Shown piece after piece: positions 16,401 to 25,623 of a stretch of DNA of 64,000 nt. Source of the DNA: Pseudomonadota bacterium (GTDB taxonomy: Bacteria > Desulfobacterota > Binatia > Binatales > Binataceae); contig JAJPIF010000028.1 in the NCBI GenBank assembly GCA_021324885.1, positions 186,001 to 250,000 of the forward strand, written 5' to 3'. Position 1 is the stretch's first letter. The number at the start of each line of letters is the position of its first letter. The notes beneath the pieces are model-generated. The model had not been told where the DNA came from, searched no databases, and saw nothing but the letters and a program-made list of their open reading frames with translations. A program made the position numbers and the translations under genes.

Positions 16401-17060
16401 CTACATGCCGTCAAGCATCGTCCAGAGGGCGTTGAGGGCCAAATCGGCGCCTTCCAATGCCGAAGCGGCGCGCTCGGTCGAGTCGGCGTGCCGCTCCAAC
16501 AGGCGGGCAGTGGTTTGCGCATGGAAAACGTCGGTCTCCTGGTGAAGGGTGAAGAAGCGCAGACTGCGCTCGTCACCGAGACCATAGAATTGCCGCAGCC
16601 CCTCGATCTTGGTCGTGGCGACCGGTGGAATCTGCGCCTCGTAGACATACAACGCGCCCAGGCCGGCGCTCAGACAGGTCTCGCGGGCCAGGTGCTCGAA
16701 CGTTTGGACCAGCGCACGGGTCGATTGCGAAGGTGTGGAGGCCAGCACCTCGGCGCGCGATGCGCCCAGACCTTCGGCAAAACGCAGCCACAATTCGGGA
16801 TGGTTTTCCGCGCCCCGCTCTTCGTCGATCAGATTTTCCAGCAGCGCCTGACGCGACTGGAGGTCCTCGCAGCGGGAATGCAGCGCGCTGAGGTAACGTG
16901 GAAAGGCCTCGACATGGCGGTAATACTGCGCGGCATAATTACGCAGGCGCTCAAGGCTCAGGCTGCCTGCGCTCCAGCTTTGGTAGAAAGGATGTTTGAG
17001 CAGGCTGCGTTCTTGCACCATCGCGTCCAGGGTGGCGATAAGTCCGCTTCGATGAGCCAT
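16401..17060 (-). CDS. CADD-type para-aminobenzoate synthase (heme-oxygenase-like)
   Basis: A 219-residue helical protein of the heme-oxygenase-like dimetal superfamily, close to the CADD/folate family known from Chlamydia. Residues match Chlamydia CADD with a shift of one: Y26, E80, H87, Y140, E141, K151, H173, D177 and H180 here, against Y27, E81, H88, Y141, E142, K152, H174, D178 and H181 as I recall them. CADD makes para-aminobenzoate from its own tyrosine with a lysine amino donor, a self-sacrificing enzyme. Thus it probably supplies the folate pathway. The start at 17060 is set by where family similarity begins. Gene divergent from the CopD-like membrane protein. Confidence 0.82.
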   Translation of the reverse strand: MAHRSGLIATLDAMVQERSLLKHPFYQSWSAGSLSLERLRNYAAQYYRHVEAFPRYLSALHSRCEDLQSRQALLENLIDEERGAENHPELWLRFAEGLGASRAEVLASTPSQSTRALVQTFEHLARETCLSAGLGALYVYEAQIPPVATTKIEGLRQFYGLGDERSLRFFTLHQETDVFHAQTTARLLERHADSTERAASALEGADLALNALWTMLDGM

Positions 17061-17082
17061 TGAATCCTCGAGCCGGCGTAGT

Positions 17083-17685
17083 TTGGGTTGGCGGGCCGGC
17101 GCCGCCATTTTGGGTGAAGCGGCCTTCAATATCAACAGGTGGGCGCATTTGCCCGGAATTTTCTCCGGGGCCGAGCCCAGGGCGGGACTGCCGCGGGCCG
17201 CTTCGGCTGCTACAATACGCCGCCAAGTGAGCTGGTTTTTGACAGCGTGCCTGTGGACCCACGTGGCGGTGGCGTCGTGGTGGGTGCTCTCTTCGATTAT
17301 CATCGCCATGGCCGGAGCCTTGATGGGCGCGGAAGGCGTGGAAGGCAAGGACTTCATGCTGCGGGTGGTCCCGAAATTCAATCGGGTCAACGCGTTCGCG
17401 GCGGCGCTTCTGCTCGGCACCGGCATCGTCAATATTTTCAATGCCGCGCAGCGCCGGCACTTTGTCTTGTCCAGGGATTTCACCCGGATCCTCGAAATGA
17501 AGATTGTGCTTTACATTATGATGGCTGCAGCGCTGGTTTCGCTGTTTGCGATTGAACACAACCCGCGGACGCCACCGCAGGGCGAGGTCAGCAACAGGAT
17601 CCGCCGCCTGGTGGCGCTGTCAGCTTTGATCGCACTGGCCGGCGCGGGCGCAATGCTTTTGGGTGTTTGGCTGGTGGGCGAATGA
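17083..17685 (+). CDS. CopD-like integral membrane protein
   Basis: Small membrane protein with four predicted helices: FLTACLWTHVAVASWWVLSS region, NAFAAALLLGTGIVNIF, IVLYIMMAAALVSLFA and the C-terminal LVALSALIALAGAGAMLLGV. The first helix with W-x-H and the loop FMLRVVPKFNRV recall CopD/YoaI-like or cytochrome-linked membrane families, but no metal motif is certain. The start is unclear: the frame opens with TTG at 17083, and a GTG at 17226 would give a cleaner helix at once; the first 48 residues look non-membrane and Arg-rich. Function unknown. Confidence 0.6.
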   Translation: MGWRAGAAILGEAAFNINRWAHLPGIFSGAEPRAGLPRAASAATIRRQVSWFLTACLWTHVAVASWWVLSSIIIAMAGALMGAEGVEGKDFMLRVVPKFNRVNAFAAALLLGTGIVNIFNAAQRRHFVLSRDFTRILEMKIVLYIMMAAALVSLFAIEHNPRTPPQGEVSNRIRRLVALSALIALAGAGAMLLGVWLVGE

Positions 17686-17733
17686 ACGCTGGTCCGGAAA
17701 TCGCCGGGCGAGGACTTCGCCCACCGATCGGAA

Positions 17734-18657
17734 ATGGACTTGCCGATGGAAAACGAGCAGAAGCCACCTAAAATTCAGGTCGGTTCTTTTACCATTGCGT
17801 TTCTCACCGACGGGCTGTGGCTAAACGACGGCGGATGCATGTTCGGCGTCGTCCCGCGCGAGTTGTGGAAAAAGGACCATCCGCCCGATCCGCAAAATCG
17901 CATCCGCCTCAACCTGACCTGCCCGCTTATAATACGCGGCAACCAGGCAGTGCTGGTCGATACTGGAATCGGCAATCGGCTGCGGGACGTCGAGCGTAAG
18001 ATTTTCGGACATCAGGACGGATGGCTGCCTGAAGGGCTTGCGGCGCTGGGGATGGAGCCTGGCGACATCACGCACGTGGTCCTGACCCATCTGCATTTCG
18101 ATCATTGCGGCGGCGTGGTGCGGCGTGATCCCGCCCACGCGTTCAGGGCCGCCTTTCCGCGCGCCCGATACGTCGTGCAGCGGGGTGAGCTCGAAACCGC
18201 CAGAAGTTCGAGCAACGAGCGCCTGCGAGCGGCTTACCGGCATGCGAGCGAATGCCTCGAACCGATCGGCAGCCAGCTTGAGCTGATTGAAGGAGACACC
18301 ACCATCATTGCGGGGGTTCAGGCGCTGGTCACCGGCGGCCACACCACAGACCACCAGATTGTGCTGGTTCAGGATGGGCAGGCGGCCTTCGTGCATCTGG
18401 CCGATATCGTACCCACGCGTTCGCACATGAAGGGACCATGGAATCAGTCCTATGATTTGGACGCACTCACCACGATGGAACGCAAGGCTCATTATCTGGA
18501 GCGGGCGATAATGGAAAGGTGGTGGATCTCCTTTGCCCACGATGATCAAATTTTCAGTGCGCATGTGGACCGGGAAGCGGGTAAACTATTGTTGCAGGAC
18601 GTGGTGAGCGTGCCCCCGAATCTGGCACGGCGCACTGCGCCGCTGCGCGCTGAGTGA
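17734..18657 (+). CDS. MBL-fold metallohydrolase
   Basis: Metallo-beta-lactamase-fold hydrolase of 307 residues. The zinc motif appears as THLHFDHCGG. The later metal ligands appear as GGHTTDHQ (His) and LADIVPTRSH (Asp), and a C-terminal SFAHDD supplies the last His. An N-terminal LVDTGIGN is the usual first strand-turn. The pattern resembles quorum-quenching lactonase/AttM-like and other small-molecule hydrolases; the substrate is unknown. The start at 17734 or 17746 is undecided. It begins 48 bp after the CopD-like gene and precedes the promoter of the prkA operon. Confidence 0.88.
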   Translation: MDLPMENEQKPPKIQVGSFTIAFLTDGLWLNDGGCMFGVVPRELWKKDHPPDPQNRIRLNLTCPLIIRGNQAVLVDTGIGNRLRDVERKIFGHQDGWLPEGLAALGMEPGDITHVVLTHLHFDHCGGVVRRDPAHAFRAAFPRARYVVQRGELETARSSSNERLRAAYRHASECLEPIGSQLELIEGDTTIIAGVQALVTGGHTTDHQIVLVQDGQAAFVHLADIVPTRSHMKGPWNQSYDLDALTTMERKAHYLERAIMERWWISFAHDDQIFSAHVDREAGKLLLQDVVSVPPNLARRTAPLRAE

Positions 18658-18833
18658 ACCGGGCGATTGAAACCGAAGTCCGGATTGAGATTTCGGTGAG
18701 TTGACCAGTGCGGCACAGTTTTGACGCGGCCCGGCGTAACGCGGACTGTCCGCTACAGGTCGCGGGCTGATCCCATTGGTCGCAGGCGCGATCGGCCGCA
18801 GCGGGCTGTGAAGCTTGTATTGCCGGCCCCAGC

Positions 18834-18863
18834 TTGATTATGGGGGAGGCCGTTCGTTATAAT
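18834..18863 (+). promoter_or_regulatory. Sigma-70-type promoter of the prkA operon
   Basis: TTGATT (18834-18839) and TATAAT (18858-18863) are separated by 18 bp. The -10 box is a perfect consensus in an otherwise GC-rich gap of 314 bp, and predicts a leader of about 100 bases before prkA. No sigma-54 (-24/-12) pair was found. Confidence 0.6.
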
Positions 18864-18971
18864 TTCAATGGCCTCAGTGTCAAATATAGCCCATAACAGC
18901 AACACTGCCCTACTTGGCCGAATCTTACCCAGAATCAACCGAGGTCGAGCAAGCGTATAAGGAGTTACCGA

Positions 18972-20906
18972 ATGGACGAGGTCAACGCTTTCGAGCGTGT
19001 CATTAAGGAGGACCGGGCCTTACGGGCGTCCAAACAATGGCGCGGTACCCTGCTTGAATACCTGGAGAAGGTCAGGGCCGATCCTCTGGGTACCAAATTG
19101 GCCCACGCTCGTATTTACGATCTGATAATTTCAGCCGGGATTCGCGATATCCAGGAAAGCGACGATCCGCGTACCCGTCGCCTTTACAAGGACGAGCCGA
19201 TCAAGGTGTTCAACTTTTTTGCCGATGAATTTTTCGGCATTGAAAAGACCATCGCCCAACTCGTCCGTTATTTCCATTCCGCCTCGCTCAAGGGCGAGGA
19301 GAGCCGTCAGGTGTTGTACCTGATGGGCCCGGTGGGATCGGGCAAAAGCTCGCTGGTCGAGCGGCTGCAACGTGGTCTGGAACAGGCCCCCATGATCTAC
19401 GCGATCGAAGGTTGCCCGATGCATGAGGAGCCGCTGCACCTGATCCCGCGCCATTTGCGCAAGGAGTTCGAAAAGATGCTGGGCGTGCATATCGAGGGCG
19501 ATCTGTGCCCCGTGTGCCGCTATCGTCTCAAGGAGGAATTCGGCCTGCGCTATGAAGAGTTCCCCGTCGAGACGGTAAGCTTCTCCAAGCGCAACCGCGT
19601 CGGTATCGGCGTGGTGCCGCCGGTGGACCCCAACAACCAGGACACCTCGGTCCTGATCGGTTCCGAAGACATCTCCAAGCTGGATCAGTACTCCGAAGGC
19701 GACCCGCGCGTGCTCGAACTTAATGGCGCGCTCAATGTCGGTAATCGGGGCCTGGTCGAGTTCATCGAAGTGTTCAAGAACGAGACCGAGTACCTGCATG
19801 CGATGATCACCGCCACGCAGGAAAAGGTCATCCCTGCGCCCGGCCGCCACGGCATGGTGTACGTCGATACCTGCATCGTGGCGCACTCCAACGAAGCCGA
19901 ATGGCAGAAGTTCAAAGCCGATCACACCAACGAAGCGATCCTGGATCGTATCGTGGTGGTGAAGGTGCCTTACAACCTGCGGCTGTCCGAGGAAGTCAAG
20001 ATTTATCAGAAGATTATCCGCAATTCCGATTTCCGTGCTCACGTCGCGCCGCATACGCTGGAGCTGGCCTCGATGTTCGCGATCCTGTCAAGGCTGGAGC
20101 CGACCTCCAAATGCGACCTGATGACCAAGCTCAAGCTGTACAACGGCGAGGAGGTGGTCGAGAAGGGACGCACCAAGAAGATCGACGTGCAGGAACTCAA
20201 GGAAGACGCCAAGCGCGAAGGCATGTCGGGAATCTCCACCCGCTTCATCATGAAGGCGCTGGACAATGCGCTGTCCGACAACGTGCTGGGCAACTGCATC
20301 AATCCGATCAACGTCCGCGAGGCGCTGATCTCGATGACCAAGGAAGCGGATTTGCCCGACGACACCCGCAAGCAATACCTCGAATTCCTCCAGGACACGC
20401 TGCACAAGGAGTATCTCGAACTGCTGGAGAAGGAGATCACGCGGGCGTTTGTTTACTCCTACCAGGAGCAGGCCGAATCGCTGTTCCAGAATTACCTGGA
20501 CCACGCCGAGGCCTACGTGAACAAGACCAAGGTCCGCGACCGCAACACCAAGGAGGAGCTCAATCCCGACGAGGGCTTCCTCAAGTCGATCGAAGAGCAG
20601 ATTGCGATCATCGGTTCGGCGGCCGAGGGCTTCCGCCAGGAGGTGATCGCGTATTTGTGGTCGGCGTCGCGGCGTGGCGAGAAGATCAGCTATCGCAGCT
20701 ATGAGCCGCTCAAGGAAGCGATCGAGAAGAAGCTGATGACCTCGGTGCGCGACATCTCGCGCATCATCACCAAGGCGCGCACGCGCGACGAGGAACAGAC
20801 CGAGAAGTACAGCGCGATGGTGCAGAACCTGCTCGATAACGGTTACTGCGAATCGTGCGTGGACGTGGTGTTGAAGTACGCGGCCAACAATCTGTGGAAA
20901 GACTAG
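18972..20906 (+). CDS. prkA: PrkA serine protein kinase (YeaG)
   Basis: AAA+/kinase protein of 644 residues. The P-loop is GPVGSGKSS with G119 to S126, followed by the PrkA AAA signature region with ERLQRGLEQAPMIYAIEGCP. The C-terminal kinase-like domain is present with normal length. A Cys-rich stretch GDLCPVCRYRL is typical. AAGGAG stands before the ATG. In E. coli YeaG acts with YeaH in nitrogen and stationary-phase stress. Here prkA leads an operon with yhbH/yeaH and spoVR, the usual trio, and a well-formed hairpin lies in the gap to the next gene. Confidence 0.96.
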   Translation: MDEVNAFERVIKEDRALRASKQWRGTLLEYLEKVRADPLGTKLAHARIYDLIISAGIRDIQESDDPRTRRLYKDEPIKVFNFFADEFFGIEKTIAQLVRYFHSASLKGEESRQVLYLMGPVGSGKSSLVERLQRGLEQAPMIYAIEGCPMHEEPLHLIPRHLRKEFEKMLGVHIEGDLCPVCRYRLKEEFGLRYEEFPVETVSFSKRNRVGIGVVPPVDPNNQDTSVLIGSEDISKLDQYSEGDPRVLELNGALNVGNRGLVEFIEVFKNETEYLHAMITATQEKVIPAPGRHGMVYVDTCIVAHSNEAEWQKFKADHTNEAILDRIVVVKVPYNLRLSEEVKIYQKIIRNSDFRAHVAPHTLELASMFAILSRLEPTSKCDLMTKLKLYNGEEVVEKGRTKKIDVQELKEDAKREGMSGISTRFIMKALDNALSDNVLGNCINPINVREALISMTKEADLPDDTRKQYLEFLQDTLHKEYLELLEKEITRAFVYSYQEQAESLFQNYLDHAEAYVNKTKVRDRNTKEELNPDEGFLKSIEEQIAIIGSAAEGFRQEVIAYLWSASRRGEKISYRSYEPLKEAIEKKLMTSVRDISRIITKARTRDEEQTEKYSAMVQNLLDNGYCESCVDVVLKYAANNLWKD

Positions 20907-20914
20907 GCCCTGGC

Positions 20915-20952
20915 GGGCTGGCGCGGACGTCAATCGGCGTCGGCGCCAGCCC
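20915..20952 (+). other. Hairpin between prkA and yhbH
   Basis: GGGCTGGCGC (20915-20924) and GCGCCAGCCC (20943-20952) form a perfect 10-bp stem, with GACG/CGTC adding an inner stem. No T-run follows, so it is not a classic terminator. It could adjust mRNA stability or reduce read-through into yhbH. Confidence 0.55.
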
Positions 20953-21103
20953 TCAGCCCTTGCGGGCGGTGCTCCCGCCGCTGGCACAATCGCGAAATTG
21001 TTCAAATCCGTCTTAACCCTGTCCGGATGGGTGCCTGGCCGCGTCGTGCGCCTTGCTCTGTGACGGCGTATAATCAACACAAGAGCTCCTGGCAGGTGGA
21101 ATT

Positions 21104-22300
21104 ATGGCGCTAGTCGAATCAATCTTTCGCGAATACCGTCCCTCCGACGCGGAACGGTCGGATCGCTCGGCGGGCGACCGTCTGCGCCATCGGCAGAAAG
21201 TCCGCGAACTGATCCGGGAAAACATCTCCGATATCATTGCCGAGGAATCGATCATCGGCAAAGACAAGGACCGCATCATCAAGGTCCCCCTGCGCGGTAT
21301 CAAGGAGTATCGCTTCGTGTACGGGGAGAATGCGCCCGGAGTCGGCCAGGGTGACGGCAACAGCAAGCCCGGGCAGGTGGTGGGCAAAGCCGGCCAGGAA
21401 GGGCAGGGGCAAGGGCCGGACCGCGCCGGGGATCGGCCCGGCGTCGATTATTATGAGACCGACGTCACGCTCGAGGAGCTGATCGAGATCATGTTCGAGG
21501 ATCTCGAACTGCCCGACATGGAACGGCGCGCGATGCGCGAGGTCGAGGCCGAGCGCAGCACCAAACGCAAAGGCTATCGCAAGGTGGGAATCCGGGTGCG
21601 GCTGGACAAGCGCCGCACCGCCAAACAGCGCATCATGCGCAAGCTGGCCAGCCGCCACGACGAGCGGGTCGAGACTGGCGAAAAGCAGAAGAGCCGCTTT
21701 CCCTTCCACGACGACGATCTGAAATACCGCCACGTCGAAGCGGAGATGAAGAAAGAGTCCAACGCCGTCGTGATGTGTATCATGGATACGTCGGGATCGA
21801 TGGACACGATGAAGAAGTATCTGGCGCGCAGCTTCTTCTTCCTGCTCTACCAGTTCATCACCACCCGCTACCGCAACGTCGAAATCGTCTTCATCGGCCA
21901 TCATACGGAAGCCAGCGAAGTCACCGAGGAAGAGTTCTTTCACAAGGGTGAATCGGGCGGCACGTTCATCTCCTCGGGCTATTTAAAGGCGCTCGAAATC
22001 ATCAGGGAGCGCTACCATCCCTCGTTGTGGAACATTTACGCCTTTCACTGCTCCGACGGCGACAACTTCGATTCCGATAATCCGGCGGCGCTGCGGGCGG
22101 CCAAGGAGCTGGCCGACGTCTGCAACCTGTTCGGCTACGGTGAGATCAAGCCGCTGGGCTCGCGCTACTACGAATCCTCGATGCTGAACGTGTTTCGCCG
22201 GCTTGACGCGCCCAATTTTCAAACCGTGCTGATAGAACGCAAGGAGGACATCTGGCCCTCCTTCAAGGCTTTTCTGGCCAAGGAAAAAACGCAGCAGTGA
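21104..22300 (+). CDS. YhbH/YeaH-family protein (DUF444)
   Basis: Partner of PrkA in nearly all genomes that have it. The 398-residue protein has the DUF444 N-terminal pattern DRLRHRQKVRELIRENISDI and a glycine-rich linker (about residues 80-110, GQGDGNSKPGQVVGKAGQEG). A von Willebrand A-like domain carries the MIDAS motif D228-T-S-G-S in CIMDTSGSMDT, a later conserved T/S region (GGTFISSGY) and ending HCSDGDNFDSD. Metal-dependent protein binding is likely. An AGGTGG site is upstream. The gene starts 197 bp after prkA. Confidence 0.93.
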   Translation: MALVESIFREYRPSDAERSDRSAGDRLRHRQKVRELIRENISDIIAEESIIGKDKDRIIKVPLRGIKEYRFVYGENAPGVGQGDGNSKPGQVVGKAGQEGQGQGPDRAGDRPGVDYYETDVTLEELIEIMFEDLELPDMERRAMREVEAERSTKRKGYRKVGIRVRLDKRRTAKQRIMRKLASRHDERVETGEKQKSRFPFHDDDLKYRHVEAEMKKESNAVVMCIMDTSGSMDTMKKYLARSFFFLLYQFITTRYRNVEIVFIGHHTEASEVTEEEFFHKGESGGTFISSGYLKALEIIRERYHPSLWNIYAFHCSDGDNFDSDNPAALRAAKELADVCNLFGYGEIKPLGSRYYESSMLNVFRRLDAPNFQTVLIERKEDIWPSFKAFLAKEKTQQ

Positions 22301-22330
22301 GGGGCGCGCAGGGGCAGGGAGCATTGCACC

Positions 22331-23761
22331 ATGGCTAATTACTCGCTTCAGGATCTGGTCGAATGGGATGCGCGCATCCGCGACAAGGTGGTCGAGTTCG
22401 GACTGGACTGCTATCCGCAGGAATTCGAACTGTGCGATCACAACGGGATGCTCGGATACATGGCCTACTCCGGGATGCCTTCACATTATCCGCATTGGTC
22501 GTACGGCAAGGCGTATGAAAAGCTCAAGACGCTTTACGATCACGGTGTGAGCGGTTTGCCCTATGAGATGGTGATCAACTCCAATCCCGCCCTGGCCTAC
22601 CTGATGCGCGACAATACCCTGCTGCTCCAGGTGCTGACCATCGCTCACGTATACGGGCATAACGATTTTTTCAAGCGCAATTTCACCTTTTCCTCCACCC
22701 GCGCCGAATACACGATCGAGTTGTTCAAGGCCCACGCCCTGCGCGTGCGGCGCTACGTGGAAGATCCCTCGATCGGAATCGAGAAGGTCGAGCACGTGCT
22801 GGACGCGGCGCACGCGCTCTCGCTGCAGCGCCGCAGCAATCTGGCGATTCGCAAACTGAGCCAGGCCGAACAGATCGAGCGTGCGCTGGAATCCGCGCGT
22901 CCGCCCGAGGACCCCTTCAAACGGATCCATTCGCCCAAAGTGTACGTTGAACCCAACTTGCGCAAGATTCCGTACGAGCCCGAAGCCGACATCCTCTTGT
23001 TCATCCGCGATCACAACCCTTTCCTGCATGAATGGGAAAAGGACCTCCTGACGATCGTTGACGAGGAGTCGAAGTACTTCATTCCGATGATCGAGACCAA
23101 GATCATGAACGAAGGATGGGCCAGTTACTGGCACAAGCGGATTCTGGAATCGCTCGATCTGGACCAAGGGATGCGGATCGAATTTATCGTGCGCCACAAC
23201 CAGGTGGTGCGGCCGATCCCGGGACAGATCAACCCTTACCATCTTGGCCTGCGCATCTGGGAAGATCTGTACCGGCGCTATACCAATCCGACGCCCGAAG
23301 AAATCAAGCGCGACGGCAAACCCAACAAGACCGGGGAGGAGAAAATCTTCGAAGCGCGCGAGGTCGAACGCGACTCTTCCTTCGTGCGCCGCTATCTGAC
23401 CGAAGAGTTGATGCGCGACATGGACCTGTTCCAGTACGAGCCGCGCGGCGACGACCTGGTCGTCAGCAAAGTCTCGGACGAGGAAGGATGGCGCACGGTC
23501 AAGGAGAACCTGATCCGCAACATCGGGATGGCCAGTATCCCGGTTATAAAAATCGAAGATGCGGACTTCGGTCAGAACCGCACGCTCTACCTGCGCCATT
23601 ACCATGACGGCCGCGACCTCCATCTGGAGTACGCTGAAAAAACGCTGGCCTACCTCCATCGGCTGTGGGGCCGCGAATGTATCCTCGAAACCTCCGTCCA
23701 GGGCAAACGCACCCTGTTATGCTTTAACGATCGGGGCTTCTCGGCCAAGGCGGTGAAGTAA
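22331..23761 (+). CDS. spoVR: SpoVR-family protein
   Basis: A 476-residue SpoVR-like protein, found in spore cortex formation in Bacillus and in many non-sporulating bacteria beside prkA and yeaH. It opens with MANYSLQDLVEWDARIRDKV and carries the family signatures FSSTRAEYTIELFKAHALRV and NEGWASYWHKRI (about residues 258-269), together with a stretch of PYHLGLRIWEDL. It starts 30 bp after yhbH with its own AGGGA site. No spore genes are in the window; the trio is a general stress module. The class III aminotransferase gene follows after 8 bp. Confidence 0.94.
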   Translation: MANYSLQDLVEWDARIRDKVVEFGLDCYPQEFELCDHNGMLGYMAYSGMPSHYPHWSYGKAYEKLKTLYDHGVSGLPYEMVINSNPALAYLMRDNTLLLQVLTIAHVYGHNDFFKRNFTFSSTRAEYTIELFKAHALRVRRYVEDPSIGIEKVEHVLDAAHALSLQRRSNLAIRKLSQAEQIERALESARPPEDPFKRIHSPKVYVEPNLRKIPYEPEADILLFIRDHNPFLHEWEKDLLTIVDEESKYFIPMIETKIMNEGWASYWHKRILESLDLDQGMRIEFIVRHNQVVRPIPGQINPYHLGLRIWEDLYRRYTNPTPEEIKRDGKPNKTGEEKIFEAREVERDSSFVRRYLTEELMRDMDLFQYEPRGDDLVVSKVSDEEGWRTVKENLIRNIGMASIPVIKIEDADFGQNRTLYLRHYHDGRDLHLEYAEKTLAYLHRLWGRECILETSVQGKRTLLCFNDRGFSAKAVK

Positions 23762-23769
23762 ACCGCGGG

Positions 23770-25107
23770 ATGGACCGCCTGACTTCCGCCTTCGGTCCGG
23801 ATTTTGAGCGCGGCTTGCGCATCATGCTCGACGCAGTGGCGCGCGCGCAAAAGGACGATTTTCCCGGCGCATCCACCACTGATATGGCGGCTGAGTTGGG
23901 CAAGCTCGCCGGCTTGCGCGGCCGCCCGCCTTTTTTTGATTACCTCGGCTCGGGACTGGGCCGCGGCGCCAGGGTCAGGCTGGCCGACGGCCGATGGATC
24001 CTGGACTTCACGCTGGGTATCGGCGTCCATATCTTTGGCCACGGCAACCTCGACCTGATCGAAACTGCGATTCGCGCGGCCGCCAGCGATATCGTGATGC
24101 AGGGTAACCTCGTCTTCAACCACGAATATCCGGCCATGATGGAAGCGCTGCTCGCGCACGCGCCGGCGGGAATCGATCGCTGCTGGCTGGCGCTATCGGG
24201 CGCCGACGCCAACGAAAACGCGCTCAAGCTGCTGCGCCAGCGCCGCGGCGGACGTCCCGGGGTAATCGCGTTTCACGGATGCTTTCACGGGCGCACCAGC
24301 GCGATGGCGGAGATCACCGATCGGCCGGATTACCGCGTCGGCCAGCCCAGTACTTTTCCCGTCCATTATCTGCCGTTCTATGATCGTGACGATCCATCCA
24401 GCGCGGCGAAAGCCGCCGACGCGTTGCGCAAGATCATCGCGCGCGATGGCGATCGCATCGCCGCACTGCTGGTCGAACTGGTCCAGGGCGAGGCTGGCTT
24501 TCGCACCGCTCCCCGCGATTTTTTCGTGCCGCTGTTCGAGCAATGCCGCGCCGCCGGAATTCCGGTTTGGGTGGATGAAGTCCAGACGTTCGGCCGCGTG
24601 ACAGAGTTGTTCGCCACCACCTGGCTTGGAGTTGAGCAATACGTCGATGTGATTACGGTGGGCAAGATGCTGCAAGGCAGCGCGCTGCTCTACCGCCATG
24701 AGCTATCGCCCGATCCCGGATTGATCTCCGGCACGTTTTCGGGAGCGACCGTGGCGATGGCGGTGGGGCGCCGCATCATCGAAAAGCTGACCGCAGAAAA
24801 TTTCTTCGGACCAGATGGACGGGAAAAACAACTGGAGAATCTGACCCGCAAACATCTGGCGCAGCTCTCACAGCGCCATCCGACCAAAATCTCGCACATC
24901 GACGGAATCGGCGCCATGGTCTCCTTCCGCGTCGGCGACGGATCGCTGAATCAAACCCGCGAGTTCATTCAGCGTGCCTTTGCCAACGGCCTGGCGCTGT
25001 ACTACGGCGGCCACGACCCGGCCTGCGTCCGCCTGTTTCTGCCCGCCGGCGTCCTGACCGATGCGGAATTGTACGAAGCGTTCGAGATTATGGATCGTTG
25101 TGTGTAA
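23770..25107 (+). CDS. Class III (PLP-dependent) aminotransferase
   Basis: Omega-type aminotransferase of 445 residues, fold type I. PLP-binding features are the GADANENALKL turn, the PVWVDEVQTFGR strand with the Asp that holds the pyridine nitrogen, and the Schiff-base lysine in ITVGKMLQGS. Typical substrates are ornithine, acetylornithine, GABA, or polyamines; the exact one cannot be set from motifs. Its start lies 8 bp after the spoVR stop, so it is part of the prkA-yhbH-spoVR operon. This gives the stress trio a metabolic enzyme partner not usually placed there. Confidence 0.9.
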   Translation: MDRLTSAFGPDFERGLRIMLDAVARAQKDDFPGASTTDMAAELGKLAGLRGRPPFFDYLGSGLGRGARVRLADGRWILDFTLGIGVHIFGHGNLDLIETAIRAAASDIVMQGNLVFNHEYPAMMEALLAHAPAGIDRCWLALSGADANENALKLLRQRRGGRPGVIAFHGCFHGRTSAMAEITDRPDYRVGQPSTFPVHYLPFYDRDDPSSAAKAADALRKIIARDGDRIAALLVELVQGEAGFRTAPRDFFVPLFEQCRAAGIPVWVDEVQTFGRVTELFATTWLGVEQYVDVITVGKMLQGSALLYRHELSPDPGLISGTFSGATVAMAVGRRIIEKLTAENFFGPDGREKQLENLTRKHLAQLSQRHPTKISHIDGIGAMVSFRVGDGSLNQTREFIQRAFANGLALYYGGHDPACVRLFLPAGVLTDAELYEAFEIMDRCV

Positions 25108-25145
25108 TCGCGCAGGAATGCGGTCTGCCATGAACGCGGAAACTT

Positions 25146-25622
25146 CTAGAAAGCCTGTCCCACGCAGCCAGCCAAATCGATGGCGGTGGTGACCGCTTCC
25201 GATGCCGTTTCCGCGCGGTTCAGATTTTCCAGGTTCGGCCATGAGCGCAGGGCGATTACCGGGCGGCCGAGCTTTAGCGCCAAACCGATTTCGGACAGCG
25301 TGCCGCCTTCGCCGGCTAACGCGATCACGGTGTCGGCGGTAGCGATTATGACGGCGTTGCGCGCCTCGCCCATCCCCGTGGCGATCGCGAACTCAATGTG
25401 CGGATTGGCCTGATTTTTATCGTAGCCGGGCAGGATTCCGATCGTATGGCCGCCGTTTTCGCGCGCCCCTTGCGCAGCCGCCGCCATCACACCGCCGCGC
25501 CCGCCGCAGACCAGGACCGCGCCGCGGCCCGCGATTTCCCTCCCCACGGCGCGAGCGAGTTCGAGCACGCCGGGTGGCGCTTCGCCGGCTCCGATCACCG
25601 CGATTACCGGCGCACGCTTCAC
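25146..25622 (-). CDS. TIGR00725-type SLOG/LOG-like protein
   Basis: A 158-residue Rossmann-type protein of the LOG/SLOG superfamily in the TIGR00725 group. Motifs are IAVIGAGE, VLVCGGRGGVMAAAAQGA and the ALAGEGGTLSEIGLALKLGR loop, which replace the classical GGxGT motifs of LOG cytokinin-forming phosphoribohydrolases. It begins with GTG at 25622, one base after the stop of the HAD gene, so it is coupled to it. Function unknown; a nucleotide or nucleotide-derivative ligand is likely from the fold. Confidence 0.85.
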   Translation of the reverse strand: MKRAPVIAVIGAGEAPPGVLELARAVGREIAGRGAVLVCGGRGGVMAAAAQGARENGGHTIGILPGYDKNQANPHIEFAIATGMGEARNAVIIATADTVIALAGEGGTLSEIGLALKLGRPVIALRSWPNLENLNRAETASEAVTTAIDLAGCVGQAF

Positions 25623-25623
25623 T

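Noticed and set aside
22481-23659. A 392-residue frame antisense to spoVR
   Set aside because: It is a shadow of the spoVR codon pattern; no family motif.
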